Part shown: piece by piece, positions 47,021-58,876 of the stretch
Layout: every line of letters begins with the position of its first letter
Numbering within the stretch: position 1 is the stretch's first letter
DNA from: Homarus americanus
Taxonomy: Eukaryota > Arthropoda > Malacostraca > Decapoda > Nephropidae
Length of the DNA stretch: 64,000 nt
Assembly: GCF_018991925.1 (NCBI RefSeq)
Contig: NW_024735554.1
Span: 651,383 to 715,382, forward strand
Reading direction: 5' to 3'
Position numbers and translations under genes: made by a program
The notes under the pieces: generated by a model
Database searches by the model: none
Told to the model about the DNA's origin: nothing
What the model saw: only the letters and a program-made list of their open reading frames with translations

Positions 47021-49798
47021 ATGTCTCATGCCTTACGTAGCCGTGGACCCAGCGTCTGGATGAGTCAGGCGGATGATAGCCCTGCAGAGATGGATGACAT
47101 GGCCGACCACGACGCTCCAGCTCCCACAACATCGAGCAGCCCTTCACCTCAATATTCAGCGTTGTCTCCAGAGATAATTGCTTTAATGAAGTTTATGAGA
47201 GATGAAAGGAGCGAGGATGAAGCTAACAGACGTGTGGCGGATGAACACAGAAGGCAAGCAGAGGCAGAGAGAGACCACCAACGGAGATTGGAAGACAGTG
47301 CACGGTTTGAAGCCTTGATATCTCGCCTCACTGTTAACCAAGCCCCTGGCTCTAACACTGCCTCGGTACTGACTGGTTCAGATACCTCATCAATGCTTCC
47401 TTCACGCCCCCCAGCCCCACCTAAAGCAGCAGCTCAAACACCGCCCATCTTGAAGCCTGATGTGAATTTCCAGACTTTTCGTGAATGGCGGCGACGGTGG
47501 ACTGATTATTCTACAATGGTGGATCTCCAGAGTTTGTCACAGCCTAAACAACTCATCCAGCTGCGTATGTGCCTGTCCTTGGAAATTCAGCGTGTCTTAG
47601 AACATACGTTGCAGGTACCTCCGACCTCTTCGCTGTCTGTAGAGGAGGTACTGGACATTCTACAACGGCACATCAAAGGACAGCAGAATGAAGCTCTGCG
47701 CAGGAGGGAATTGTTTAGCTGCAGACAGATGGAGGGTGAGACTTTTGACGCCTTTTATGTACGTCTTAAGAGAGCCTCGGAAGAGGTAGATATATGTCTA
47801 GGCCACCACCAGCAGTGCGAGGAGACCCAGTTGAAGCAGGTGATCCTGATGGGTGTTAAGGACGAGGAACTTGTCCAACGCCTCACCTCCCTCGACTCTT
47901 CCTCTTCTCTCAAGGATGTGTTGACGATATGTCGCTCCTATGAGGCTGCCAGGTGTGCCACCTCTGCCATCCGAGCTCCCCCTACAGCTGTACGCGCTGT
48001 GTCCCGGTACAAGAAGGACAAGAAGTCTGCTCCTACGCCTTCGCCCACCACGTCCACGCCCGGTTCATTTTGTAACAACTGTGGTAAGCAGCACGGAACA
48101 CAGGTGTGTCCAGCTGCTGAGTCTACATGCAACAGTTGTGACCGTAAGGGCCACTGGTCACTCACAGTACGGTGCCCAGCCAAACGCGTCCAGTGCAATG
48201 TGTGCGGTCGTCTGGGCCACTATGACAAGTGTTGCCCTTCCAACAAACCCAAGGGACAGCGTCGGCGGAAGCTTCAGCTCCCTTCCACAAGAGAGGGCCG
48301 CCCACAGTCTTCCAATCAGAAGCATGACGACCCTGGACAACGCTCGAGCCATATTAGGAATGTGTGCTCCCCCCCGCGTCCCAGGACCAAAGTCCCCCAG
48401 TACATCAGTGTCATTGTGACCTACCGCAGTGTGTCATCCCGTCTTCAGATGTTGCCCGACACCGGCGCTGATGCTACAGTCATCGGTCCCCAGCATTTGC
48501 AATGCTTGGGGCTCTCTCCAAGTGATCTAGGACCGCCCCCCAAGGATCTCCGCTTTATGGCAGATGGTTCACAGATGACCCCGGCCCTGGGTTCACTCCA
48601 AGCACAAGTCACCTTTGGCAACAGGTCGTGTCAAGCCTGGATTGATGTGCATAACGGTGTCCCGACTCCTTTGCTGTCCTACAGACATTGTCAAGAGTTG
48701 GCCATCATCTCCCAGGACTTCCCCAAACCTATTCTTGAGGTAAAACACGCCAACAGGGTGCAAAAAGGGAGCAGCAACGACCCTCCTGCCGCCCTACCCC
48801 TGCCTCTTGCCAGTGACACCTCTCCTTCGGATGCTCGGAAGTACTTCCTGAAGGAATTCAGTGACGTTCTGGTGACCAAGTCCGCTCTGGAATCCAAGCC
48901 TCTCAAGAAGATGGCAGGTCCCCCCATGAGGATCCACCTGAGGGACGACGCGAAGCCCTTCGATATTTACACCCCTCGACTGGTTCCCCTGGCCTTCCGC
49001 GAGGCGGTCAAAAACGAGCTGGACTCCATGGTCGCCCAAGAAATTATTGCACCAACCGGCGATGACCCGTCTCCATGGTGTCACCCTATGGTTGTCGTCA
49101 CAAAACCCAAAGGTGGTGTTCGGATCACCACTGACCTCTCCAAGCTCAACAGCCAGGTGTCTCGTCCTGGGCACCCTTCTCCCACGCCCTTTGCAGCTAT
49201 ACGCAGTGTGAACCCGAAGGCGCGCTTCTTCACGATGATGGACGCCCTGTGTGGATACTGGCAGATAGAGCTTGCCGAAGAAGACCGACCACTCACAACT
49301 TTCATCATCCCGCATGGACGTTACAGTTATTGCCGTGGCCCCATGGGATTCGCCGCTACAGGAGACGCTTTCTGTCTTCGAGGTAATATGGCTCTACAAG
49401 GTCTGGCAAACTGCGTGAAAGTGGTCGTCGACATACTCCTGCACGACGAGGATTATATGGATCACCTCTGCCGTATCTACGAGGTACTCAACAGGTGCCG
49501 GAAGCACTGCATTACCCTAAATGCCGACAAGTTTGTTCTGGCCAGCTCTTCAGTTGACTTTTGTGGGTACACCCTCTCAGGGAATGGTATCGCAGCTGAC
49601 CCGGAAAAGGTCCGCGCCATCACGGATTTTCCCACCCCTGCTAACCTCACCGACTTGAGGTCCTTCATCGGTCTCGTCAACCAGTTAGCAGAGTTTTCGT
49701 CGGACATCTCCGCAGCTGCTCAACCACTTCGCCCCCTGATGAGCCCCAAGAGGACATTCCTGTGGACCCCGACCACGACAAGGCCTTCCAGCAAGTGA
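47021..49798 (+). CDS. Gypsy copy B Gag-Pro-RT fused ORF, 925 aa
   Basis: Gag and the first part of pol are in one open frame. Gag covers about residues 1-475 with zinc knuckles (CNNCGKQHG, CNSCDRKGHW, CNVCGRLGHYDKCC). Protease starts with DTG at residues 480-482. RT has TKPKGGVRITTDLSKLN, MMDALCGYWQIEL and GPMGFAATGDAF. The catalytic VVDDIL motif is altered to V-V-V-D-I-L (residues 801-806), losing the first Asp, so the RT is predicted to be dead. One base missing near 49772 throws the frame into PTTTRPSSK and a stop, while RNase H and integrase continue in the next frame from 49762. Copy A has a stop between Gag and protease where this copy has Gln. Confidence 0.9.
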   Translation: MSHALRSRGPSVWMSQADDSPAEMDDMADHDAPAPTTSSSPSPQYSALSPEIIALMKFMRDERSEDEANRRVADEHRRQAEAERDHQRRLEDSARFEALISRLTVNQAPGSNTASVLTGSDTSSMLPSRPPAPPKAAAQTPPILKPDVNFQTFREWRRRWTDYSTMVDLQSLSQPKQLIQLRMCLSLEIQRVLEHTLQVPPTSSLSVEEVLDILQRHIKGQQNEALRRRELFSCRQMEGETFDAFYVRLKRASEEVDICLGHHQQCEETQLKQVILMGVKDEELVQRLTSLDSSSSLKDVLTICRSYEAARCATSAIRAPPTAVRAVSRYKKDKKSAPTPSPTTSTPGSFCNNCGKQHGTQVCPAAESTCNSCDRKGHWSLTVRCPAKRVQCNVCGRLGHYDKCCPSNKPKGQRRRKLQLPSTREGRPQSSNQKHDDPGQRSSHIRNVCSPPRPRTKVPQYISVIVTYRSVSSRLQMLPDTGADATVIGPQHLQCLGLSPSDLGPPPKDLRFMADGSQMTPALGSLQAQVTFGNRSCQAWIDVHNGVPTPLLSYRHCQELAIISQDFPKPILEVKHANRVQKGSSNDPPAALPLPLASDTSPSDARKYFLKEFSDVLVTKSALESKPLKKMAGPPMRIHLRDDAKPFDIYTPRLVPLAFREAVKNELDSMVAQEIIAPTGDDPSPWCHPMVVVTKPKGGVRITTDLSKLNSQVSRPGHPSPTPFAAIRSVNPKARFFTMMDALCGYWQIELAEEDRPLTTFIIPHGRYSYCRGPMGFAATGDAFCLRGNMALQGLANCVKVVVDILLHDEDYMDHLCRIYEVLNRCRKHCITLNADKFVLASSSVDFCGYTLSGNGIAADPEKVRAITDFPTPANLTDLRSFIGLVNQLAEFSSDISAAAQPLRPLMSPKRTFLWTPTTTRPSSK

Positions 49799-51627
49799 AA
49801 CAGGCCCTGTCTCGTCCACCTGTCCTCGCCACGTTTGACCCAGCCTTGCCAACAGTTCTGCAGACAGATGCCTCACGCTTGTATGGCGTGGGATACGCCC
49901 TACTGCAGGATCATGGTGGAGGGCAGTTCCGGCTCGTCCAGTGTGGCTCGCGTTTCCTCTCTGACACTGAGACGCGCTACGCCACTATTGAGTTGGAGCT
50001 GTTGGCTGTGGTTTGGGCGATGTCCAAGTGCAGGTTTTACCTCATAGGCCTGCAACACTTTCACCTAGTGACCGACCATCGCCCGCTTGTCCCGATCCTC
50101 AACCACTACACGCTAGACGCCGTTGAGAACCCTCGCCTCCAGCGTCTGAAAGAGAAGCTCTCGGCGTACATCTTCACAGCAGTGTGGCGTGCTGGTAAGG
50201 AGCTCTGCATCCCTGATGCCTTATCCCGCTCTCCTGTCAGCCGCCCTACTCCAGAAGACCATGTGCTCGACGCCGACCTCGCTCTTTCCGTCAGGACTGT
50301 GGTCACTCTCCATGCCGTCCAATCCCTTCGTTCGGACCTGTCACCAGATGACGACAAGGCAATGGAGGACCTTCGAACAGCGGCCCGAGATGACCCTTCC
50401 TACGTCCGACTTGTCGAGTGTGTGAGGAATGGATTTCCTAGCAACCGCTACGATCTTCACAACACCCTGCTCCCGTATTGGAAACTCCGCGATGAACTCT
50501 ACTGCGACGGAGACCTTGTTCTGTACGGAGCACGTGTAGTTGTCCCTGCTGCATCATGTCCCCACGCCTTGGCTCGCCTTCACGACAGTCACCGTGGAGC
50601 TGAGGCCACCAAACGACGTGCACGACAGACTGTGTTCTGGCCCGGCATCAACTCCGACATCTCCAATGTTGTCCGTGCGTGTGAGCCCTGCCAAGTATTA
50701 CAACCCAGCCAGCAGCAGGAACCCTTCATGAGTGACGACAACCCCACCCGCCCCTTTGAGTCTGTGTCGGCCGACTTTTTCTGTGTGTCAGGAAAGTCCT
50801 TCCTTGTTATCGTCGACCGTCTCTCTGGTTGGCCGGTTGTCATCAAGTGCGGTAATGACACGACGTCTGTCGCCACCATCAGCAAGTTCCGCCACTACTT
50901 CCGTGACGTGGGCGTTCCTGTATGCCTGCAAACCGACGGAGGGCCTCAGTTTACAAGCCGGGACTTTGCTGTGTTCCTTGACCGATGGGGAGTCCGGCAT
51001 GTGTTGTCATCGCCCCATTACCCGCAGTCCAACGGCCACGCTGAGGCTGCTGTCAAATCCCTGAAGCACCTCATCCTTAAGGTGGCCCCTTCTGGGAACA
51101 TTGACTGCGAAGCCTTCGACCGGGGTCTTCTTGAACTCCGCAACACACCTAACTACACCGGACGCTCCCCTACCCAGGTTTTGTATGCAGGTTTTGTATG
51201 GACGCCCCTTCGTTCTTGTGTCCCTGCTCACCCTCAATCCTTCTCCAAGGAGTGGCAGGCCAAGACAGAGGATTGTGATCGCCGAGCCGCGAACGTGTTC
51301 AGGACGCGTCGTCGCCGCTACAACGACCCGCGCCGTTTCTCCCCAGGTTGAGTGTCGGCACCCAAGTCGTGTTCAGGACCCGACCTCCCTACGTTGGGAC
51401 AAAGTAGGCGTAGTCATGGGTCTCGTAGGTCACGGGACTACCAGGTGCGGATTACCCAGTGGTCGTGTGTGGTGGAGGAACCGCCGTTTTCTCCGCCCGT
51501 AACAATGCCTTCTGCTGACCCCGCCACCAGTGTTGAGTCCCATACCCTTCCCAGTGATCTAGTCCCTCGACGCTCAGAACGGATCCAAAAGAAAAGGTCC
51601 GCTCAAGACTTTGCTATGAGCGTATAG
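49762..51627 (+). pseudogene. Gypsy copy B RNase H and integrase, frameshifted
   Basis: The open frame 49762-51351 holds RNase H (LQTDASRLYGVGYALL, TIELELLAVVW, TDHRPLVPIL). Integrase follows: HHCC (LHDSHRG...CEPCQ) and D-D-E residues in SVSADFF, QTDGGPQF and SNGHAEAAVK. A small insertion near 51185 (a second ...VLY AG copy) and a shift near 51340 break the end; the C-terminal GPY/F-like domain continues in other frames to the stop at 51625-51627. No env-like ORF lies before the purine tract. Confidence 0.88.
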
Positions 51628-51639
51628 GGGGGAGGGAGG

Positions 51640-51949
51640 TGTATGTATATTATGTATGCTGGATTATATATTATGTATGTATATTATGTATGTGCTCCAT
51701 TTATGTACTATTTATTCAGCCTAGCTAGCAGTGTGTGGCAATGTAGTTAAGATATCCCACATGCTTAATTAATGTGCCTGGCGACGTATGGAAGCTGCTA
51801 ATGTCTCACTTGCCATACGTCGTCTATAGCAGTTGACAAGCAGCCAGGTTGAGGAGAGCATATCTCTGATCCAGTAAATCGAACCTACAAAACTATACAG
51901 GTGTTTATGTTCTCTCCTGTATATTGAACTTATTATCCAGAACATAACA
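51640..51949 (+). repeat. Gypsy copy B, 3' LTR
   Basis: 310 bp. It has an extra tatg near the start and lacks 19 bp relative to the 5' LTR. Otherwise it looks identical by eye. Confidence 0.93.
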
Positions 51950-53979
51950 GTTGTTACAAACATGCTGGAAGTTCACCATGTTTTACGTGTTTGCACAGAC
52001 TTTCTCAAGAGTGAACTTCATCCATCCAATGCTTTAGGAATTTACAGGTACGTAACAGTAAAATAAATCATTTTAATTTTGTATAACTTTTAATGTATGT
52101 CTTGTTTTGATTTGATTCTGGTGTGTTTTAGGAATAAATTCCCTAATTTGTTGTAAAACAAGTTTGCTGAGGCCCATTATTTAGTACCACTGCTGAATGC
52201 TTCGCGGGACTTCATCTTCTCCAATTTCTCAGAAGTGACAATGGAGCAAGAGTTTCTTGAGATTCCTAAAGAAATTGTACTGTATCTTCTTGAGTCAGAG
52301 TATCTTCATATTGACTCTGAGTTTCAGGTAAATTTATTTGACTTATTTATTTATCAAATTCAAAATTATACTATTTACCCCCCCAAAAAAAATTTTTTAA
52401 CCCAAAATATAAATTTCTTTCTTTTTATTGTATTGCGGGTATTCTCTGCTGCCATCAGATGGATTACATAAGATATAACTAATAGACATTGTAGGATTTT
52501 TGACTTTTTAAAACGAGTAAAATTGTCTTTAATTCCAAGTAAACTACTAGAAAAATCAATTAATGAGTGCTCTGATATCAATCTGAAGGTTATCCTTAAA
52601 AACATACAGCAGCAGACAAACTTTTTGGACAAAAGGGAAGCCTTGTATGTCCAGCCAAGAATTTGTACTCGAAAGAAAATTTATGTCATAGGTGTATCAA
52701 AGGAAGAACACATGAGGAGATTAAGGACAAGATCAAATAAGTATATATTTAAAAGTGTCGAATGTTTTGATACCTTTAGGCAGAAATGGCAGAAATTTTG
52801 CCCCATGAAAATTGGGAGAATTTCGCCAGGAATAGCAGTCTTAAATAGGAAAATTTTCGTTGTTGGAGGGGTGAGACACTCAGCTTTTGGCAAATGGCGA
52901 AGTTTATGATCCACAGGAAGATGATTGGACTGGGATATCTTCTATGGCGATCTCACGGTGTGAATTTGGATTATGCGCTCATGGAGGTTATCTCTATGCC
53001 TTTGGTGGTTGGACGGGATCGGTCATGGAAAGAAATATTGAAAGATATGACCCTATTGCAGATGAGTGGAAATTATTATTAGAGTAAAATATGCCAGAAG
53101 CTAGATCCAAGTAAGTACAATAACCATTTTCAAATTTGATTTACTGATAGTGTGAACTACTGATAATGAGAAAATGTAGCAGTGGCCTGTAATTTTTTTT
53201 CTTTTTCTTTTCTTTTCTTTTACAGCATGGGTATAGAAGAACATCTAGGTCTTATTTACATTGTTGGTGGATATACGTACAATTACAACCCCCTGCAAGA
53301 TTTTTTCTCATACAATCCTGTGACTGGGGAGTGAAAGAATCTAGCACCAATGCGAGGTCCACCACACCGCCACCACACGATGGGTGTTGCAGTTTTGGAT
53401 AACTTTTTGTATGTAGTAGGTGGTATTCACACCACTGATGAGGAAAAATCAATGGAAAGATATCTTTTGAACAGGTAATATTATTTACCAGTGTAGTGCT
53501 TATTATTATAATACAATTTGAATTACAATGTTGTAGCCAGGATGTGGAAGAATTCTGTAGTGAAAAGGAGTAAAAATTGTATAACCTCCTTCCCTTTTAC
53601 CTTTCCTTTACTTTCCCACAGAACAAATGGTTTAAGTGTTCATCAATGTATTTTGGTCGAAATAGCCCAGCAGTTGTTGCCACAAATTCTTTGTTATACG
53701 TCATAGGCAGTGAAAATGACGTTGACGTCATAGACGGTGAAAATGATGTTGACGTTGGACTGGTAAGGAAGAATAGAAATGGAGGAATGAAATGAATGAA
53801 TGAAACTGATAATATTTATTATTAATATTCCTACATATCTTTACAATCCAAAGTTTTAACCTTTTTTTTTTTAGATATCTGTCGCTAATGTGGAGTATTT
53901 CAACCCTAAGAGTAACAGGTGGATAAACTGTACATCACTCCCTGAGGGTCGGTCTGATGCTAGAGCAGTCTCAATTTGA

Positions 53980-54283
53980 CTCCCTTCTTGACATCCCAAG
54001 ATCAACAGAGAAACCTTCAAGAGTGACATGGCATTATCTACCTCACATAACCTATATACTGCTCTCCTCCATTTAAAATAGAAAAGCTTCCAGTCAATGT
54101 ATAGTTTTTACTACCTATCCTAACATGGAATCGTAATAAAAAATCAAAGATTGTAAGAAAGTATCCTTGTGGGCGGCATTATCCTCCTCGTTGGTGGTAT
54201 AGATTTGTGGGTTTTTTGGGCGAGTCAGGCTTTATAAAAATTTTAAAACCCTGTAAGACGAGTATTTACTTTATTATTCATTA
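53980..54283. other. 3' region of Kelch copy 2
   Basis: Non-coding sequence resembling the 3' region of copy 1 (for example ttttactacctatcc and cataacctatatactgct). Confidence 0.5.
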
Positions 54284-54504
54284 TTGTCAAATAATGACTG
54301 CTCTGGTGTACTCTTTTTCTTCCTCCTTGGGTTCTAGGCGATTTTCTTCGGACAGGGGTAGATCATCGAACTCGCATTCGTCCCATTCTTCTTCTTCCTC
54401 TTCTTCCTTCACTACCTCATGAAAATCTACATCGATAACTAGTTTATCCTCTTCTTCCTCCTCCTCTGCAGCAGAAACCTCGATCTCGTCGTCAATTCGT
54501 CCAT
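54284..54504 (-). pseudogene. Zinc-finger gene remnant: N-terminus joined to acidic tail, fingers deleted
   Basis: The ATG at 54504 gives the same first ten residues as the intact gene (MDELTTRSRF). About four codons later the sequence is the Glu-rich tail, which continues with DDKLVI-type and CEFDDLPLS codons (another frame) and ends near 54290 at an FDNNE-like terminus. All finger coding sequence is missing. Confidence 0.65.
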
Positions 54505-54988
54505 AATATTAGCAAATTGATAACAGCAGCAGTGGGAAGAGAAAGGCAGGCAGTTTTTTTTGGTACGAGTAGAGGGTAGTTTGTATTTGTTAAACCAACC
54601 AACAAAGAAGCCAGGCCCAGGCTACCAATACCCTCGAGGGTGAAGTACAGACTAAAGTAGGAGGACGGAAAGCACCAGCACCACCACACCACGTCACGAC
54701 AAAAAAATGTAAGAGGACGGGGTATAGTAAAGTTTATGAAGAAGTTTTATTTAAAGTTTATTTCTATTGTCATTTCATGTTGTGTAAGCATTTTTTACCA
54801 AAAAATATTAGGGTAGTAATATTTTAAATACATTTTTTTAATAATTTTACATAAATTTATTTTTTAATTTCATTCATTCTTACAAAATAAAATCCACTTC
54901 CCTCCCTCCTTTTAATTTTTCATTACAGTCTGCCGAAAGAGTACACGTCATTCATCTAAAAAAAAAATAAAAATAAAAAATGAAAAAT
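54505..54988. other. Intergenic sequence shared with other units
   Basis: Holds a segment (54590-54715) resembling 45077-45185 and an AT-rich part (54810-54950) resembling 40085-40300. Confidence 0.5.
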
Positions 54989-55316
54989 GTGTGTGAGACT
55001 TTTATTCCTACTCTTTTTCTTCCTCCTTGGGTTCTAGGCGTTATACTTCGGACATGGGGAAATCATCGAACTCGCATTCGTCCCATTCCTCTTCTTCTTC
55101 TTTCACTACATCAGGAAAATCTACATCGAAAACTAATTTATTTTCTTCCTCCTCCTCCCCCTCCTCTTTCTTCGTTGGTTGTAGTTTATTCTCAGGAGGC
55201 AATTCTACTCCATTATCAGGTAGCTTACAATTATCGTCTTCGTTGTTGTTATCCTCCTCCTCGTTGGCATTCTTCTTCTTCTTCTTCTTCTCGTCCTCCG
55301 GTGGTGGTGGGGATTA
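54989..55316 (-). pseudogene. Second zinc-finger acidic-tail remnant
   Basis: The minus strand encodes the acidic tail again (DEKKKKK, EENNNEDD, PLPEN-like and CEFDDFPMS-type pieces) in shifting frames, matching 44110-43700. The plus frame through it is only Ser-rich shadow. It shows that a second copy of the tail lies in front of Kelch copy 3. Confidence 0.55.
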
Positions 55317-55652
55317 GTCTGATGCTAGAGCAGTCATAATTTGACTCCTCTCTTTCTCTCTTCTCTTCTTGACACTTCAAGCTCCATCAAGAATATCAAC
55401 AGAGAAACTTGCAAGTCCTCTTCCTCTTCATCCTCTTCAACAAACACACTTAAAATAAAATAAAAGCAGAATTAATGTATAGTTTTTTACTACCTATCCC
55501 AGGCTGCTGTAGTTTAATTTTGCTACTGTTTGGTGGCGACACCACCACCACCACCACCTCTTACCTCCCCCCTCTCTGTTAAAAATTACCAGATATCACC
55601 ACTACCACCATTTACAAAAAACACTGGTGGTTAGTATTATTAGTATTTGAGG

Positions 55653-58600
55653 ATGGCGGCATGTGGAAGGCTCTCTCATCGAGGAGGAATGTAAATCTTA
55701 TCCAGACTACCTGCTAGAGTAGCATTTTACTCTGGCAGTCACAACATAATTATGTGATGAAATATCATCAGCTGGTGGATCCAGTTGTGAAGGTGTGAAA
55801 CATATTTACTGCATACAATCACACTTAAAAGTATGTCATAATATTGTCAATGTCTATGTACCTCCCTCCACCTACTGTACCTAGCCTACCACCATGTCAC
55901 CTCCCCCACCCTCCTTGTGGCGGGACCTCGTGCCAGTCCGTCACCTAGTCTCCTCCCGGTTCCCAGGGGCCCCAGGGCCCCGCTCAAACTCCTGGGTAAC
56001 TCCTGGCTCTCTCTCCTACCTCCTACACGTCTTCTCTGCCCTCCATACACCCATATCGGGAGAAGAGTGAGAGACTACATAAGGCCGCCTCAGCACCTCC
56101 ATTGAAAGCGCTACCACCACCGGCTGTACAAGACCTCACCCCTTGCACAGTAGACACTGATGCCTTTCATACACATAATGTGAACTACTAAATGCTGTTC
56201 TGTATTCTGTTAAGCCGGTCCATCTCCCCAGGCGATGACGTCATGTAAATGCCCACCCTTATTGTCACCCCTGGTAACCTCCTCCTCCGTCCTATTTAAC
56301 CTTTCTCTTTGATGCCTGGTCAGCTACTCACTTATGGAAGACTGCCACCTACATCCCAGCCCTAAATCAGGCAGACAAGATGAATATGAAGTCCAATATC
56401 CCTTCTCAATATCCTCTGACGACAACCGCCACACAAAGAATATCAATCCTGTAAACGCTTCCCTTGCACAGGATGTAAGGAAGGGGGTGTAACCAACTGG
56501 CCCCCCTCAGGGACAAATTTAAAAAAAAAAAATCTGATGGGGTTACATTTTATTCCACAGGCTCACCGTGTAATACTGTCGTGAGGAAGCCGAATATTTT
56601 AAGGCCATGTTTGCATTATTGGATTAGCTGAAAACAACACAGTCAATAGAAATGAAGTCTATGAGGCAATATATTAAAACTGCTCATTGAATTCATATAT
56701 ACTGGTAAGAGGGTATGGATAAAGAAAAAAACATTTTATGTTTTCATATTGCTATATATAAAACGGTAGTTTTATTTTGTTATTGATAATTAATGAATAA
56801 AACTTTGTTTTTTTTTAATACTTTAGGAAACATCGAGGTAACAGTGAAAAGCGTGCAGGAGTTAATTGTGGCTGCAAACATGCTGATAATGCCCGTGTTG
56901 TACGTGTTTGTACAGACTTTCTCAGGCGAACTTCATCCATCCAATGCTTTGGGAATTTGCGATGCGTACAGTATAATAAATAATTTTAATTTTATAAAAC
57001 TTTTAATGTCCTGTTGTTTTGATTTGATTCTTTTTTGATTATGTTTCTTATGCGTACGTACAGTAAATCCGTAGGAATAAATTCATATTTTTTTGTAACT
57101 TTGGGTTTGCTGAGGCCCATTATTTAGTAAGCTACTGCATGCTTAGCGGACTTCTTCTCCAATTTCGTAAGTGACAAAAGAGCAGGAGGTTTCTTGTAGA
57201 TTTCCTAAAGAAATTCTACTGTATTTTTTAGTCAAGTATCTTCATATTGACTCCGAGTTTCAGGTAAATATTAAATATTTTTTTTTATTTAATATTATAC
57301 TTAACTTAACTTGAAAGTTTTGCCGACTGACTGATTTTTATAAAAAATACAATCTAAATTCTTTCTTTCTTTCTTTTTTGTTATGTGCAGATATTCTCTG
57401 CCTTGCATCAGATGATTACACAAGATATAACTAATAGACATTGTTGGATTTTTGACATTTTAAAACGAGTGAAATTGTCTTTAATTCCAAGTAAGCTAAT
57501 AGAAAAATCAATTAATAGGTGCTCACGATATCAATCTGAAGGTTATCCTTAAGCAGCAGCGGACAAACTTTTTTGGACCAAGGGAAGTCTTGTATGTCAG
57601 CCAAGAATTTGTCTTCGAAGAAAATTTATGTCATAGGTGGATGGAAATCAGAGGAATATGTATATAAAAGTGTCGAATGTTTTGATACCTTTAAGCAGAA
57701 ATGGCAAAAAGTTTGCCCTATGAAAATTGAGAGAAGTGGGCCAGAAATAGCAGTCTTACATGGGAAAATTTTCGTTGTTGGAGGGAAAAAGAAAGGATCT
57801 TTTTGTAAATGGAAATGGTGAAGTTTATGATCCACAGGAAGATGATTGGACTGGGATATCTTCTGCTGGTGACCCATGAATTGTGATTTTGCTTGGATTA
57901 TGTCGCTCATGGAGGTTACCTCTGTACCTCGGTGGTTGGAGCGGGATCAATGGAAATACAAGGAAAAGTATTGAAAGATATGACCCTACTACAGATGAGT
58001 GCAAATTATTAGAGTCAAATATGCCAAGAGCTAAAACCAAATAAGTACAATTTGTAATATTAAAATCAACATTTACTGATAGTGTGAACTTTACTGATAA
58101 TGAGAAAATGTGGCACTGTTTTTCTTTTTCTTTTTCTTATATTTTTCTTTTTACAGCATAGGTATAGTAGAACATCAAGGTCTTATTACATTGTTAATTT
58201 AATCTCACCCCCTCGTGATCTTCTCATACAATCCTGTGACTAGAGGTGCAGGAAAGATCTAAGCGCCAATGCTGGGTCCACCACATAGAAGATAGGTGTT
58301 GCAGTTTTGGATAACTTTTTGTTTGTAGTAGGTGGTGGTATTTGGGACAATTAACGAGGAAAATCAATGGAAAGATATTCTTTTGAACAGGTAAGATTAT
58401 TTACCAGTGCAGTGCTTATGAATTCTTATTATTATATACAACAAGATTTTGAAGATTACAATAGGATGTGGAAGAATTTTTGTAATACTGTAGTGAAAAG
58501 GGAAGTAAAAAATTGTATAACCTCCTCCTCCTTCTTCCTTTTACCTTTTCTTCTTTTACTTTCCCCACAGAACAAATGGTTTAAGTATTCATCAATATAT

Positions 58601-58876
58601 TTTGGTCAAAATATCTCAACAGTTGTTGCCACAAATTCTCTGGCTATATGTCATGGAGTGGTAACCGTAAGGTAAGGAAAGAACAAGAAAACAGAATGAT
58701 TAATGAAAATGTGATATATACAAATCCAAAGTTTTAACCTTAAACTATTTTTTTTTTTTTTTTTAGGTATCTATCACTAAAATGTGGAGTATTTCGACCC
58801 TAAGAAGAACAAGTGGATAAACTGTGCATCATCCTCCCCAGAGGAATCGGTCTAATGCTAGAGCAGTCGCAATTTG
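55653..58876 (+). pseudogene. Kelch-like gene copy 3, heavily degraded
   Basis: All eight exons can still be placed: about 55653-55792, 56561-56704, 56827-56963, 57105-57263, 57391-58040, 58157-58390, 58571-58671 and 58767-58876. Indels occur in nearly every exon (for example exon 1 lacks bases in GGAAGG...ATCGAGG). Donors after exons 3 and 5 and the acceptor before exon 4 are lost. Short intact stretches remain, such as KKIYVIGGWKSEEYVYKSVECFDTF split over 57610-57690. It is the most diverged copy together with copy 4. Confidence 0.85.
55800..56530. other. Insertion in intron 1 of Kelch copy 3
   Basis: About 700 bp absent from the matching introns of copies 1, 2 and 5 (each about 105-140 bp). 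It includes GC-richer sequence (tctcctcccggttcccagggg), ctcacttatggaagactgcc and an oligo-A tract at 56518-56532. The coding frames in it are unconvincing. Its last part recurs in copy 4. Confidence 0.55.

Larger units (their letters stand above)
46135..51949 (+). mobile_element. Ty3/gypsy LTR retrotransposon, copy B
   Basis: 5815 bp flanked by GTTGT (46130-46134 and 51950-51954). LTRs are 46135-46459 and 51640-51949. The primer-binding site starts TGGCGCAGTGCG at 46460, and the polypurine tract is 51626-51639. The LTRs differ only by a 4-bp and a 19-bp indel by eye, so the insertion is recent. Same family as copy A. Confidence 0.95.
45570..53979 (+). pseudogene. Kelch-like gene copy 2, split by gypsy copy B
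   Basis: Exons: 45570-45719, 45841-45988, 46089-46134 joined to 51955-52047, 52162-52327, 52439-53110, 53226-53474, 53622-53762 and 53875-53979. Exons 1 and 2 are intact (PNDLLENLHSLWQ, AHLVILSAGS...IGFIYTG). Exon 3 is interrupted by a 5.8-kb retrotransposon; removing it and one GTTGT gives the 139-nt exon of the other copies. Further damage: the acceptor before exon 4 reads CAA, and before exon 5 CGG. Exon 5 has a frameshift near 52875 and a TAA after WKLLLE (about 53085). Exon 6 has GAGTGA near 53330. Exon 7 has an in-frame duplication (ENDVDV twice). Confidence 0.9.

Noticed and set aside
47149..51237. Minus-strand frames up to 173 codons
   Set aside because: They are antisense shadows of gypsy copy B.
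54980..55339. Ser/Pro-rich plus-strand frames
   Set aside because: They are antisense to the zinc-finger acidic tail remnant.
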